A stretch of 64,000 bases of DNA from Ottelia alismoides (taxonomy: Eukaryota; Streptophyta; Magnoliopsida; Alismatales; Hydrocharitaceae). How positions within the stretch are numbered: position 1 is the stretch's first letter; each line of letters starts with the position of its first letter. Positions 10,595-22,279 of this stretch are shown piece by piece. The notes beneath the pieces were generated by a model. The model did not search any database, was not told the DNA's origin, and saw only the letters and a list, made by a program, of their open reading frames with translations. The stretch lies in the NCBI GenBank assembly GCA_037367405.1, contig JAZKJV010009629.1:803501-867500 (forward strand), given 5' to 3'. Both the position numbers and the translations under genes were made by a program.

Positions 10595-13500
10595 TGTTGC
10601 GCACGGAATCTCAAGGGAAGGAAAAAATTGATGTTAAAAATGTCGTTGTTGCTATCGCCAAAATCCCGTCACAAATTTTTTTATTTTTGCTACTTATTAA
10701 CCTGTATAGCGGACATGGTCGAACTCAGGGAGGCTACAAATCCCGAGGGTTATTCAATTAATCAGAAATTAATTAAGAGAAAACAAGAATCTCAAAGGAC
10801 AACTATCCTTGGTTTTTGTGATTTTTTATCTTTTTAATTTTTAAAATTTTTTATTTCTATTTTTTTATATTTTCTGATTTTCAAATTTTTAGTGATTTTA
10901 ATTTTGTAATTTTTTTAATTTTAAAAAATAACGAACAATAGGAACAAGGTCAAAAAATACGCACACAAACTATTTTTTCACTTTTTTAATTTAACAAAAA
11001 TACTCAGAAAAATCTAAAGAAAATATTTTTGGGTTTTAAAAGTTTTGAAATATTTTTGAGATTTTTTATGGAATTTTCAGATGTTTTTGTATTTTTCTAA
11101 AAATTAAAAAAGCAGGAAAATGTGAAAATGTGCACAACCTGGAGTAATTTGCAACTTAAAAATATTTAAGTGCATAATACTCCTGACGATTATTTTTTAG
11201 AAAAACTAGAAACAATTATCTACAAATAGGAACTGAAATAACTATTTTTATATTTTTGTAGAATTTTTTGTAATTTTTATAAGAATTTATTATGTTTTTC
11301 ATTTTTTGGGTTTTATGAATAATTTATGTGTGAAAATCGGTTAGAAATTAAAAGATAATGAAATAAAATTACCCTAATTATTTTGGAAATTTTGGAACAA
11401 TATTTGAATTTTTATATATTTTGGAATTCTAAACAGGGAAAAATGTCATATTTTTGATTTTTTAATAATAAAAAAAGATGACAAAATAAAATGAATTTTT
11501 TATGCAATGAAGATGCACACTACAGGAGTCTAAGTTATTTTTTTGAGAATTTTTGGACTAATAAAAACATTTATTTCAATAGATAATTCATGCCAATTAA
11601 AGAGTCTGAGTATAGGGACTGAAATGCAAAGATTCAATGTTTTTGCATAAAATAAATAATAAAAATAAATAAAGAGGAAAATATTGCAATTTACCCAGAT
11701 ATCACATGACCTGCATGTGCTTGAGGCTAGCAGGGGCTATTTGGCACATTTGAAAACGTCCAAGGGGCTGAGATGCAATTTGTCCCTTTTTTATTAAATA
11801 AAAAAATGTGAACGCTAGGGTTCCTTGCTTCGTATCTTCAAAGGGGCTAAGCCAGGGACCACCGCCCCTTTCTTTCCTTCTTCAACGTAAGCTGGGACGA
11901 CGCGGGAAAGAGGGGTGCGGTCAGAGTTGCGCATGACTGTAGGTACTCGGGGCGGAGGCGCGCTCGGCGCGGCGGAAAGATGGCAGTGTATGGTGGTTCT
12001 GCTGGCGGCTGAAGGGCGTGCGGGAGGTGCTAGCCGCAGCGCGTGTGGTGGCACGCATTGGTGTACCGGAGGGCTGAGCTGGCGAGAGCGAGCGGGTGGT
12101 ACGCGGACAGGCGGAGCCAGGGGCATGCGCGGGCCGGGCGGCGCAGCCGTGCTGGGCGAGGATGAGCTGGAGGCTGGCCCCCTCACGTGGGGCGCCTGGG
12201 GATGAAGGATGGCATGAGGAAGGCGCCCCTCCAGGAGGGGCGTAGATGGGAGGGGCGTCGGCGGGGGTGGCGCCCCCTGTTGCTTGATTTTTTTGTTTTA
12301 TTTTTTGTTTTATTTTTTTATTTTTACTTTAATCAGAGAATATAATAAAAGGAATAGTTTTTTTAATTTTTTTGAAACAAAAAATGTAAGTAGAGATATA
12401 AAAATATTTTTTAGTTTTTAGATGACCCTGAAAACAAACGTTAGGAAAAAAGGAAACAAATGGTTTTTTTTATTTATTTACAAATCGGAAAATGAGCAGG
12501 AATCTGTAGAAAAATGGGAGAATCGAATCCGATCTCCGGCCACCGTACGCGGCCGGAGTTGAGATCGTGGACAATTGAAATAGAACGCGTGGAGATCGAG
12601 AAAGTGAGATGAAAAATCGAGTCAGTGGTGGAGTAAATCGTGGCGGATTTAAGATCTAGATAAACAAAAAAATTGACAATGAGATAAAAATGCGATAAAT
12701 AAACTACGATTAACCTAGATAAAAATAACAAAAAATGTGGATCTCACCTTAGGAGCGGAAAAGGACCGTGATCGCCTCGACAAGGCCGACTCGCTGTCAT
12801 CGGACGGCTTGGAGGCTAGGCACAATTCTCGACGAAATTTTCTCTCGGAGATCGGACTCCTCTCTCTAAAGATTGATCAAGTTGGAATGAGGGAGAAGGA
12901 GCCATATAAATAGAAAAGAGATGAAATTTGAATTTTTGAATTTTTTAGTGGAAGAGATAAAAGAGATGAAAATTGAAATGAATTTTTGATTTTTTGGTGG
13001 AAGAGATAAAAGAGATGAAAATTGAAATGAATTTTTGATTTTTTTGGTGGAAGAGATAAGAGAGATGAAATGAGATAAAATAAAAGAGATAAACATATTT
13101 ACAAAACTATCTATTTTTTTGAATTTTTGTCATTTAATTTATTTAAATTAAAAATGTTAATTTTTTTATTTTTTATGGAGGTTAATTGAAAATAACAACT
13201 ATATACATATACTATATACATATATGACATTATATACAAAAGTAAATGAGGAAATTAGCCCTTTTTGTGTTTTAAGAATTTATTAATTTTTATATTTTTA
13301 TTTTAAATAATTAGTAAAATAATTTACAGATATATACAAATACAATATGCATAAAATACATGGAAAATAGCACAAACCACCCCAGAAAACCGTCTTTCAA
13401 CCGTAACTCCAAAAATTATGAAAATACAACCATATTAAAGATAATTTAATTTCGAATCCAATGGAAGTGAGATTGATTCAATTTGAGATCATATGGAGCC

Positions 13501-14041
13501 GGAATTGGTCTTTCAATTAGCTCTTAGTGGCCTTTTCCAAGTGTGGCTACTTTTATTCTGTACATGATTTAATTGTCAAGATATTTTAATAATTAGAACA
13601 CATTTTTATTTACAACTTTGGTTTTGAATGTTATTTAATTTGAGGTCAATTATGGTACAAATAAATTAGTGTCAGTTTTATACAGATATACACAAAATAA
13701 GTGAGAAGTATTTACAACCAGACACACACATTTTTTTGGATTTTCTGCTTAAGGACCCTATCTCTGCCTACTTTATTCCTAGTCGATCCGGTCAAGTCTT
13801 GACCTTCTCTCGGGGTTCGGGTCAACCTGTATACAATCTTCCTTTTTTATTTTCTTTTCTTTATTTTTCTGTTATTTATTTATATATTTATTTCTTTTAG
13901 GTTAAAATTAGTAAGAAATGTACAATATTTACACACAGATGCAAGTTAGTAAGAATATGGAGTTAGCGTTATATGCAGGTGTTTTATAAGGGATTTTAAG
14001 CTAAAATAAATGAATAAAGATGATGAATCGCAGATTCATCA
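10595..14041 (-). repeat. Solo LTR of the A family inside gag of B
   Basis: This 3.4 kb LTR runs on the minus strand from TGATGAATCTGCGATTCATCA at 14041 to ...CGCAACA at 10595. It is flanked by the 5-bp TSD ACAGA and has no internal region, PBS or PPT. That is the footprint of an insertion followed by LTR-LTR recombination. It is a longer relative of A's LTR, with a GC-rich block at 11900-12270 and repeated stretches at 12930-13070. Confidence 0.88.
12902..12912 (-). promoter_or_regulatory. Putative TATA box of the solo LTR
   Basis: The minus strand reads TATTTATATGG, the same as in LTR A, with similar flanks on both sides. Confidence 0.4.
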
Positions 14042-14046
14042 ACAGA
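14042..14046. repeat. Target site duplication ACAGA (right copy)
   Basis: It matches 10590-10594. Confidence 0.85.
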
Positions 14047-14212
14047 GGAGAGCCCAACCGAGCAGGCGGTGGAGAGATGCCAGAGTTTGGAGAAGGAAAT
14101 GGAGGACATCCAGAGGAGCCACAAGAGCTAGTCCAACCATCTAGGCTGATGAGAGAGTTGCACAACCCTGGTGTGACTATTACACACCGTTGGATTCAGC
14201 TTCCAGTGATTC
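14042..14212 (+). pseudogene. gag fragment of element B between solo LTR and copia element
   Basis: This is the gag segment between two insertions. The frame encodes a short stretch with MRELHNPGVTITHRWIQLP, matched in D's gag on the minus strand (about 37640-37690, MRQLHNPG and HRWIQLPN). The copia element enters after GATTC (14208-14212) and gag resumes at 24921. The first four bases belong to the TSD of the solo LTR. A frameshift within this stretch is likely, because the frame that continues after the copia element differs from that of the HNPG motif. Confidence 0.7.
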
Positions 14213-16850
14213 TGTTGGACATGTGAGCCCGCGACGAGCCATTATGCAATAAATGTTATTGCAAATATCATTCCCTGATCTGAAATGAAGAATAAATAAT
14301 TTGTATAATAGGTCCCTATGTACAATTAGGGTTATGTACCATGGTTGTCTTAATGATCATACAGCTGTTGATTCAATTATTGAATCATAGAGGCTGGTGC
14401 TTGGATGAATATCTAAAGAGTTATATTAAGGACTCATCAAGAACCGTCAAATGATTGTTAAGAGATGATCTCCAGCCTGAGTAGGAGATGGCAATCCTTT
14501 CTCACATAGGCTGATATCTGACCGACCTCTTGATGCAGGTCCTCTGCATAACAATAGAGATTCGAAGGTGTCAGATTAGTTAGGTCAAAGAGTTGACTTA
14601 ACGAGATCGAGATAACCAAAGTCCTATGTCGTATGCTGTCACGATATAGGCACGCATCCTCTGACTGGAGACAGATGTGTTACTATATGTCTGAGTATGT
14701 ACATTTGGCAGACCGATAGGTTGATGGCCTAACCAAGGTCTATACACCAGCGAGCTGGTATGCATATAAGGGCATATGAGTAATACGATCTCTCAAAGGG
14801 ATCATACAGGTTCACTACTGAACCGGAATACATGAGCTCACTCATGAGATATTGGGAAGAATCAAATTTCGTGCACGGTCGTCTCGCTTTGGAAGCTTGA
14901 CTGAATTTGTAGGTTTGATATATACTTTTGGAAAGTATATGATAACGACCTAGGTATGATATATGCTTTTGGAAAGTATATGATCGATACCAAATCCCAA
15001 TGATCAAATGAGAAACTTATTGATAAAACCCTGAAGAAGACAGTATAAAATTGATCTTGCTCTTCGGGTTGATCATAGGTCTTCCAGTATGCAGGATGTA
15101 CAGGTATTGGGAATACCTGAGGGTGATCTGATCATAAACGATTGTATAACCATGACGCTTCCATTCCGAGGGAGTGATGAAACAGGTCTGGATTTTAGTG
15201 ACTCCTCTCAGTAGATAAGCAATCTGATCTTGGTCCAAGTGTTGGACATTGGTCTGAATGAGATTCAAATGCAATGAGAAGATTAGATTTGCGGTCTTGA
15301 TTTAATCAGGCATCTATGGGAGGTTCGTAAAATCTAGATTTGAGATGAGATCTCAACATCTAAGTCACTATACGTGGAACGATACAATCGCCATGTCCTT
15401 ATCTCCAAGTATCTGCAGAGAAAGCACATTATTCTTGAAGGAGTTCAAGAATAATTCATTTGATGAATTCTGTATCCAAGCATCGAGAAAATGGATAATT
15501 AAATATGATTTAATTATCATGAATAATATGAATTTGATTCATATTATAAGAAGAGATATCTAAGATAATTAAATATGATTTAATTATAAAAGATATGAAT
15601 AACGTGAATGTGATTCATGTTATTTGGGCACATGAGAAAAGAGATCCAAGATGATTAAATGTGATTTAATTAGCATTGATATGTATAATGTGGATAGCAC
15701 TATCCATATTAATCATATATATTATAAATATGATTTATAATATATTACAGAGAGAGAGAAACTATGTAAATAGCATTTGTTAATTATTAATATGAATTGG
15801 ATTCACATTATGTAATTAATTGGAAATATAATTTACAAATTAGTTTGGGCTGTGAATATGATTCACATTTTTTCAATGGCATGATTGAAATAGTCACAAA
15901 TTAATTTAGAATTAATTTGGTGGATATTTTTGTGATAAAGATTATTACAAACACATTAAGAAATAATAATACAAAATAAAAGAGAGATAAATAACCACCT
16001 TGTGAGGTGGCGTCACCAATGACATAGTCAAAGGTGACGCCCCCTCATTTTTAGGAGGTATTTGTTATCTCCCTTTTATTATATTATTATCTCTTGATAA
16101 TTAATTTATGTTAAATTAAATTGTGTTGATAATGATACAACATATATTTAATTTAAATATAAATTAATGTTGTTGGCTTTTAAACAACAACAATCTTAGC
16201 CATTGATTAATACATAGACCAACTTGGTCGTTGGATCTATGTGTCCCATGGATTGAGATCCATTGGATCCTAAACTAAAATAAAAGGAGGGCTAGCCTAG
16301 CCTTTCATGACACATGATCAAGAGTTGTAGAAGCCTACTACTCTATCTCTCTCTCATTCTCGCCCTCTCTCTTTCTCTTCTCCAAGAAGTAGCCTTCCAC
16401 TTTGTGTTGAGATGGAGAGTCTCTGTTGCCTTCGCCTTCGACGTCTCGAGGATCTCCTTCTTCTTTGGAGCTGCTTTCTCTAAAGGAAGATGACGTATTT
16501 CGTTAGATGAAATAAGGGGATTCATTGTTTGGATCTTCATCGAGGATTGCGGGAGGAACGCGTCTCATCATCGCGCCCGTAAGTGCGTTCTTCGTAGATC
16601 GGACTTGAGCCAGGAGGATCTCTTGCTTTAGAGATCTCATAATCGCAACCACGCTCCAAGAGGTATTTCATATACTTTGTGGTTTGATGAAACGATCCGA
16701 GAAATGTTCTCGTGAACATGTGGTTTCATCACTTGATTAAAAAAATTTAATTTCCGCAGCATCTTGCGACTAGTGCGACTAGTCGCCCCGATCGTATGAG
16801 ATACGATCGTCAAGCTTCCGTGATGCGCTGAGAATTCTCAATATCCTTCA
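14213..16850 (+). repeat. 5' LTR of copia element F
   Basis: It starts TGTTGGACATGTGAGCCC and ends ATATCCTTCA, 2 bases before the PBS. It contains an array of short palindromes at 15494-15867 and a GTGACGCC-rich spot near 16010-16045. The 3' copy differs mainly by transitions. Confidence 0.93.
15494..15867. repeat. Cluster of short palindromes in F's 5' LTR
   Basis: Successive imperfect palindromes are built as arm-TG-arm: GATAATTAAATATG... at 15494-15518, again near 15565-15587, AACGTGAATGTGATTCATG at 15601-15619, and TGTGAATATGATTCACA at about 15850-15867. The 3' LTR has the same cluster at about 23562-23935. Confidence 0.75.
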
Positions 16851-16852
16851 AG

Positions 16853-16864
16853 TGGTATCAGAGC
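16853..16864 (+). other. Primer binding site of F (initiator tRNA-Met)
   Basis: TGGTATCAGAGC is the canonical plant copia PBS, complementary to the 3' end of initiator tRNA-Met. It lies 2 bases after the LTR end. Confidence 0.95.
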
Positions 16865-19800
16865 CTTAGGTCGAATAAGGTTTTGGATATGATCCATAGA
16901 CCTAGAACGACTTGGGTTTTTGAAAGGGTCGCGAAATTTTTGTCGCATTTGAATTTTCGCACCTCTGTCTAATTGATTTTTTCGGCACTGTTTAAATTAT
17001 TTAAAAATTAAATATTCAATTGGATTTTGTTCCCCATTAAATAATAAAACCATAGGATCTGAGTTTACTAAATTTGGATTTAATTTGCTCAAGATATGGC
17101 CTTTTGAATATGCATGTATTCACAATTGCGGGAACTGCAGAACATAGCGTGATTAATTTGTTAATTACGGTTTTGTTGCGCCTCGAAATGCGTGAATTAT
17201 CACTTGGGTTCTGTTCTAAATCAAGTTAGCAATATTAGGAAATTAATTTTGCGAATTTTGGATTTAAATTGATCAAGATAAGTTAATTTTAGTGATTGGG
17301 GGTCACTGCTGTAAATTGACAAATTTGATAATGAACCTTGTGATAGTCATTCAAATTAATTTGATGAAAACTAATTGTTAATTTTCTGAAATAATTAGTG
17401 ATAAATATTTATGAAATATTTAAAGAGATAATTATTTCATTGAATGACATTTACCTAAATCATAATGATAAGATAATTGATCTTGATTATTGGTTGATAT
17501 GGAATCATCAACAAACTCTTTTTTTCATGAAGAACCTTAGTTCACCCTACAATAGTTGTAGGACAACTTTTTCATGCAAAACCCTCTTTCTTGAATAGGA
17601 TTGGGGATTTGTTTAGCAAATCTCCTTATAATATAATCAAAATTGTTTTGATGTATATTATATGGTATAATTTCGGTTGAAAGACCGATGAGCATCTCAA
17701 AGTACATGATGATCTATCTGGCATTAACCTTTCCTGATGTGGATATGGTGTCTAGTCGGAGATCGCTGGGGTAGCGGGTTGCAACATATGTGGTCCGTCC
17801 CACTCTCGCCGGTACTGGCCATGACAGCGGGTAGGGACTGGATAATGCCGGAGAAATCAAAGTGTATTTTTCTAATTATTAAAATTTGAAATAATACATA
17901 CTTTGAGATTATACCTACTATTCAAGTAAAAATCAAAGTTTGTTGATTGATAATAGGATTGATAGTTAATTTAATGTGATTAAATTAATTATATCCTATT
18001 AAAATACTCTATTATGAATAGATGTGTATTTCCCTTGGAAGAATTAATTATGTGAATATGATTCACGATAATTAATTATTACAATTTGAATAAGAGATGG
18101 AGGATCACATAAGTGACATCCATGGTCTCCCGTCAAGGCAAAGAATTTCGTCACCAAAAGTTGTATATAGGAGACGCCTGTCCGAAGTGACAGATCCAAT
18201 ATACAAAGATTTGGATCGGGTACTTTGCTTCTCAAAAGAGTAAGGTCGTATACGTAGTGACCCCAATATCGGGTCCTCATATTATTGGGGTGATATTGGA
18301 TTACGTATAGCGAGTATTAAGCCTGTTGACGGTTGGTTCAATTAACAACGGGTCAACATCATCTTAGGGGTGGTGGGCCCGGGTGTTAAAGACCGAATTG
18401 GGAAATGCAAGTTGGACTTGCAAGGAGGAATGTGTTCCCGCTTCTTTTTATCGGAGTCGCAGGTTCTCATATTATTGGGATGTGACAAGATAGGAAAGGA
18501 GTTCCCAGATCTTGCTAGAGATATAATGGTAAGAATATCTCTTACATTGAAAGTAATTAAGGGAATGAACTTTCATTGTTGACAAGGCAAGATAACTTTG
18601 ATATAAAAATTCCTAAATCAAAGTAAAATATATGTATAATATATATATATGTACCCTTATGCAAAATTTCTTCTTTCAGATAATCCTTCATTAAACCCAC
18701 TCAATGTTATACTCAATAACAACCAGTAAAATATCATGGATTGGACTCATGATCCAGATATTGTATTTACAATTGGACACATAATGTATATTGTTGCAAT
18801 GTGCAAATTTCCTCAAACATAATGAGGAATGAAAATTAAATAAGATAATAAGACATCACCTTAGGATTTGAATGTCTCTATAGTCTTGATCTTTCATCGA
18901 GTGTACTTTGGAAGCGACATGTCGATGGTGATCATAATTGTCAAATAATCCTTATAAAATTAAAGAAGATATTTTGGCATACATATGTGCTCTAGACATT
19001 TAATAATGAATGGCATGGTTCTCTGCATTATGCAGAATGGTAGCTTGAAAGAGATGATGTATTCAAAAATGTTTGAATACGTACCTGAACCAATGTTTTA
19101 GAGTCTAGATGGATGTAGACATGACGAGTATCATCATTCTACTATCTATACTCTAGTCATTCATGAAGCTTCACAATATTCATATTGTATGAATTTAATG
19201 AAGCATGTATAAATGTTGAAATACTCTTACATTGAATTCTTTTAAATTTAATGTAAGAGATCCTTAGTCTTAAGAAATGGTTGCTTATAGATAAAGGGAG
19301 TGCAGTGGAAGCATGGGTTAGACCCAAGTAAGAACTATAGTCAAAGAGTTGACTGTACTTTTGTGACTTCCATATGACATCCTAAGAGTTGGATGAATGC
19401 CAATACTGCAATAAGTTGGTGTATTGATAGTATGACTATCAAGTCTCTCTTGAATCCTTAGAGAAGGACTCGGATAGAGCACCCAAATAATCTACATTAA
19501 TCATCGATATTGACTTGCTTATTTGATAAGATAAAGTCTAATAATTGTATCTCATTCCTCTAATGACACCTGCAATTGTTGCATATGTTATAGAAGATTA
19601 ATAAACTTGATCTTCAGGTTTAATGGTCAACTACATGGTTTTTGATGCAATTGTTGCAACAATCTCTATTGGAAAGATGGACTTCATATTTTCAGTGGGA
19701 GAGCCCTTTGTCTTAGAGAATGTCTCTATGACCTAGATATAAGAATACACTCATACTTTATTTCTAAATGTTGGAAATAAACATGAACTCTGGAATAAAC

Positions 19801-19920
19801 CTATCATAAAGAGTTATGATGGAAATATTTCAGTAGTAATCTAACATCTAGTGGACTCCGCAATGTTTCATTAAGATTTCTAATACTAAAAATCAAACCT
19901 TATAAGAACAATAGGAGGAT
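16865..19920 (+). pseudogene. Leader and decayed gag region of copia element F
   Basis: By position this is the leader and gag of the copia polyprotein. I could not recognise a gag domain or zinc knuckle; stops occur in all frames. A near repeat CTCATATTATTGGG occurs at about 18276 and 18467. The identification rests only on position between the PBS and the integrase remnant. Confidence 0.5.
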
Positions 19921-20400
19921 GAAGATCATTTGACAATGATCTGGCATCAAGCCTTGGACATTTCTCTGTTGATTTGATCAATAGACTAGTAAGATATGAA
20001 ACTTTAGAATATCTAAAATTTCAAATCTTACATACTTGTGAATATTGCATTCAAAGTAAAATGTCCAATACACCCTTCTCAGAGAATGGTATTAGATGTC
20101 GAGGTATTCAAGATCTCATACATATTAATGTATGTAGATCATCTATATCATAGTAAACTTTATGGATATTTGATATCTATTGATGATTATGTATGATATG
20201 AGATTTCTTCTCTTCACCTGAGAAACCTTTGAAATGTTCAAAGATTTCACAATTTTGGTTTAGAACCAAAGTTTGAAGGAAGATTAAATGAATTTGATCT
20301 AACCAAGGTAGCAAGTACTTATTAGATGAATTCAATGAATACCTTATGAAGATATGAATATCATTTCTATCTCAATCCTCCTAACACACCTAAACTCAAT
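19921..20400 (+). pseudogene. GAG-pre-integrase and integrase remnant of copia element F
   Basis: The plus-strand translation at 19940-20090 gives SLGHFSVDLINRLVRYE followed by CEYCIQSKM, the H..H..C..C zinc-binding head of copia integrase (usual pattern LGH, then CxxC, then GKM). Further on, near 20100, HINVC and at 20165 DIYxDDY recall the HSDVCG and FxDDYSR motifs of the catalytic core. Integrase would insert the cDNA into the genome. Stops and shifts break every frame. Confidence 0.65.
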
Positions 20401-20789
20401 CGAGTTGTAGGAAGATACGATTGGATCATGTGTGACATGATTTGATCAATAATGAATTTTAGCATAGTTATCCCTTAGTTTCCAGGTATATATGTGTAGT
20501 AGAGACTACACTATATATATCCTTAATAAGATTCCATGCAAGTAAGCTGGAATTAAGCACTAGAGAGTGCTACTTCATTAGGAAAACAAAGGATGGTATT
20601 GGATACCTACTTTATAACCCTAATATTCTTAAAGACCTCATCTCTGAGAATGTGATTCTTAGAGGATGACTCTCTTGAGAATCAAGATAAAAATGAAGTA
20701 TAGGAACTCATTTAATCTTGAGAAGATAATGAGACTCCTGAAATCGGAAACTAAATGGGACATTTAAAGATGAAGCACTAATACCTCTT

Positions 20790-21560
20790 CAAATGAGTTT
20801 GAGGATGTATTCCATGTGTCAGTTAAGTCTAACAATGATCATACTTCATGTGATGAAGCTCCTAAGGATTATGACATGGAAAGATGGATATTAGCAATAA
20901 ATTCTAAAATAGACTTCATATACAAATGTTGTATATGGACTCTTGAGGATCCACCTATAAGGGTTAGACCCATTAAGGTGCAAATGGATCTTCAAGAGAA
21001 AGAGGGAACCTGATGAGAAGGTAGAGACCTTCAAAGCACGGTTCATAGTCATGAGCTAAAAACCGGAAGAGAAGACATTGCTTGCAATGAGACTTGCTCT
21101 TAGGTAACCATGCTTAAAATCATCAGAATATTGCTAGCCTTAGCTACACAACTTGACTATTGCATCTTCAAGATGTAAGTCAAGATTGCATTCCTCTAAG
21201 AATTCCTCTCTGAGGATATTCACATGAAGTAGCTCTAGGGCTTCATGATTGGGGAACGTAAGGTGTGAAAGTTAAATAAATCCATCTATAAACTCAAATA
21301 AGCTTCTTGTTGTTGGAACATAAGATTTGATGAAATTATAAATTTTATGATTTCAGATAGAATCTTGATGAACCATGTGAAGATTAGTGGGAGTTCTACT
21401 GTGTTCATCGTGCTAAATGTAGATAATATTCTAATCATTTGGAATGATATAAGGATGATAATAAGTGTTTTATAATCCGGCTATTCCATACCTTAAGATA
21501 TGATCTCAAAATATGCCTCTTGGATCTTAGTTCTGAAGGTGTTTAGAAGCAAAGAAAAGA
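20790..21560 (+). pseudogene. Reverse transcriptase remnant of copia element F
   Basis: SYDEA-like and MERWILAINSKID, then IWTLEDPP at 20816-21013, match the start of copia RT (usual pattern: DPxxWxxAMxxE, then WxLVDxP). At about 21160-21235 there is a decayed QMDVKTAFL-like stretch, and at 21415-21430 NVDNILI sits where the catalytic YVDD is expected: the second Asp codon is changed to AAT. Frameshifts are frequent. RT would copy the element RNA into DNA, but this copy cannot. Confidence 0.75.
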
Positions 21561-21599
21561 GGGTGTTGGGACTGTTACATTTGTAGTGCACCTTGGATA

Positions 21600-22264
21600 T
21601 GTTCTATTTTTTCGGGAATTCCAAGAAAGGATTTCTTATCTTAAGATTTGGTACTGACCTATCTAAAGGGATAGCGCCTCAAAGAGTTGAGGAAGTGAAT
21701 GCTAGAACTGCTTGCACTTGTGCATAAGTTACGAGAAGCTAAGTGTATGCTAGATGTGTACAAAAGCCAGATATCTGCCATGCAGTGGGAGTAGTAAACT
21801 GTTACTAATCCTACTATGGAGAAAGAACACTTGATTGCAGTAATAACAATATCTTTAAAATGACAAGGCTTTAGAGATAGTGATCTCTAAGTCTTATCTT
21901 CAAGAGCTTAAGACTTTATAGATAGAGATCTAAAAGGTCTTAACTGTAGATACCTTATGAGAGAGTGATCTCCAGGAATAAGGGTATTCTGATAAGGATT
22001 ATGGAAATACTGGTTATAATGATTATTGAGCAATAGTGTCAAGGACACTATAACTGCTTTGACAAGATTGAGTATTGGTTGCATTAGATGCAACACTCGC
22101 ATTGGATGCGAGCACTGTTACTGGGGAAATGCAAGTGTCGTAAAAGGACTTGGCATAGTGTTTTGGGAATAGAGTGACTGATCAGCTTACCTAGCTATTT
22201 TATAAATAGCCTATGTTTGTCACATGAGTGTGGGTTTAAATGATTAGCCCATTAATGGCTCTTT
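21600..22264 (+). pseudogene. RNase H region remnant of copia element F
   Basis: The translation near 21645-21690 gives GTDLSKGIAPQ, and PDICHAVGVVN occurs near 21768-21800. Both mark the RT-RNase H junction of copia pol, where the usual form is RPDIxYAVGxxSRY. Downstream stops are numerous, and the last ~200 bases before the PPT have no recognisable domain. Confidence 0.65.
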
Positions 22265-22279
22265 GGGCTAGTGGGAGAT
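22265..22279 (+). other. Polypurine tract of copia element F
   Basis: GGGCTAGTGGGAGAT immediately precedes the 3' LTR (TGTTGGACATG). The AGTGGGAGATTGTTGG junction is typical of plant copia elements. The PPT primes plus-strand DNA synthesis. Confidence 0.9.

Noticed and set aside
12930..13070. Possible tandem array in the solo LTR
   Set aside because: Only two to three ~60-base copies around GGAAGAGATAAAAGAGATG; a small local duplication, not a satellite.
17398..17598. 66-codon frame in the copia interior
   Set aside because: No similarity to gag; a chance open frame in AT-rich decayed sequence.
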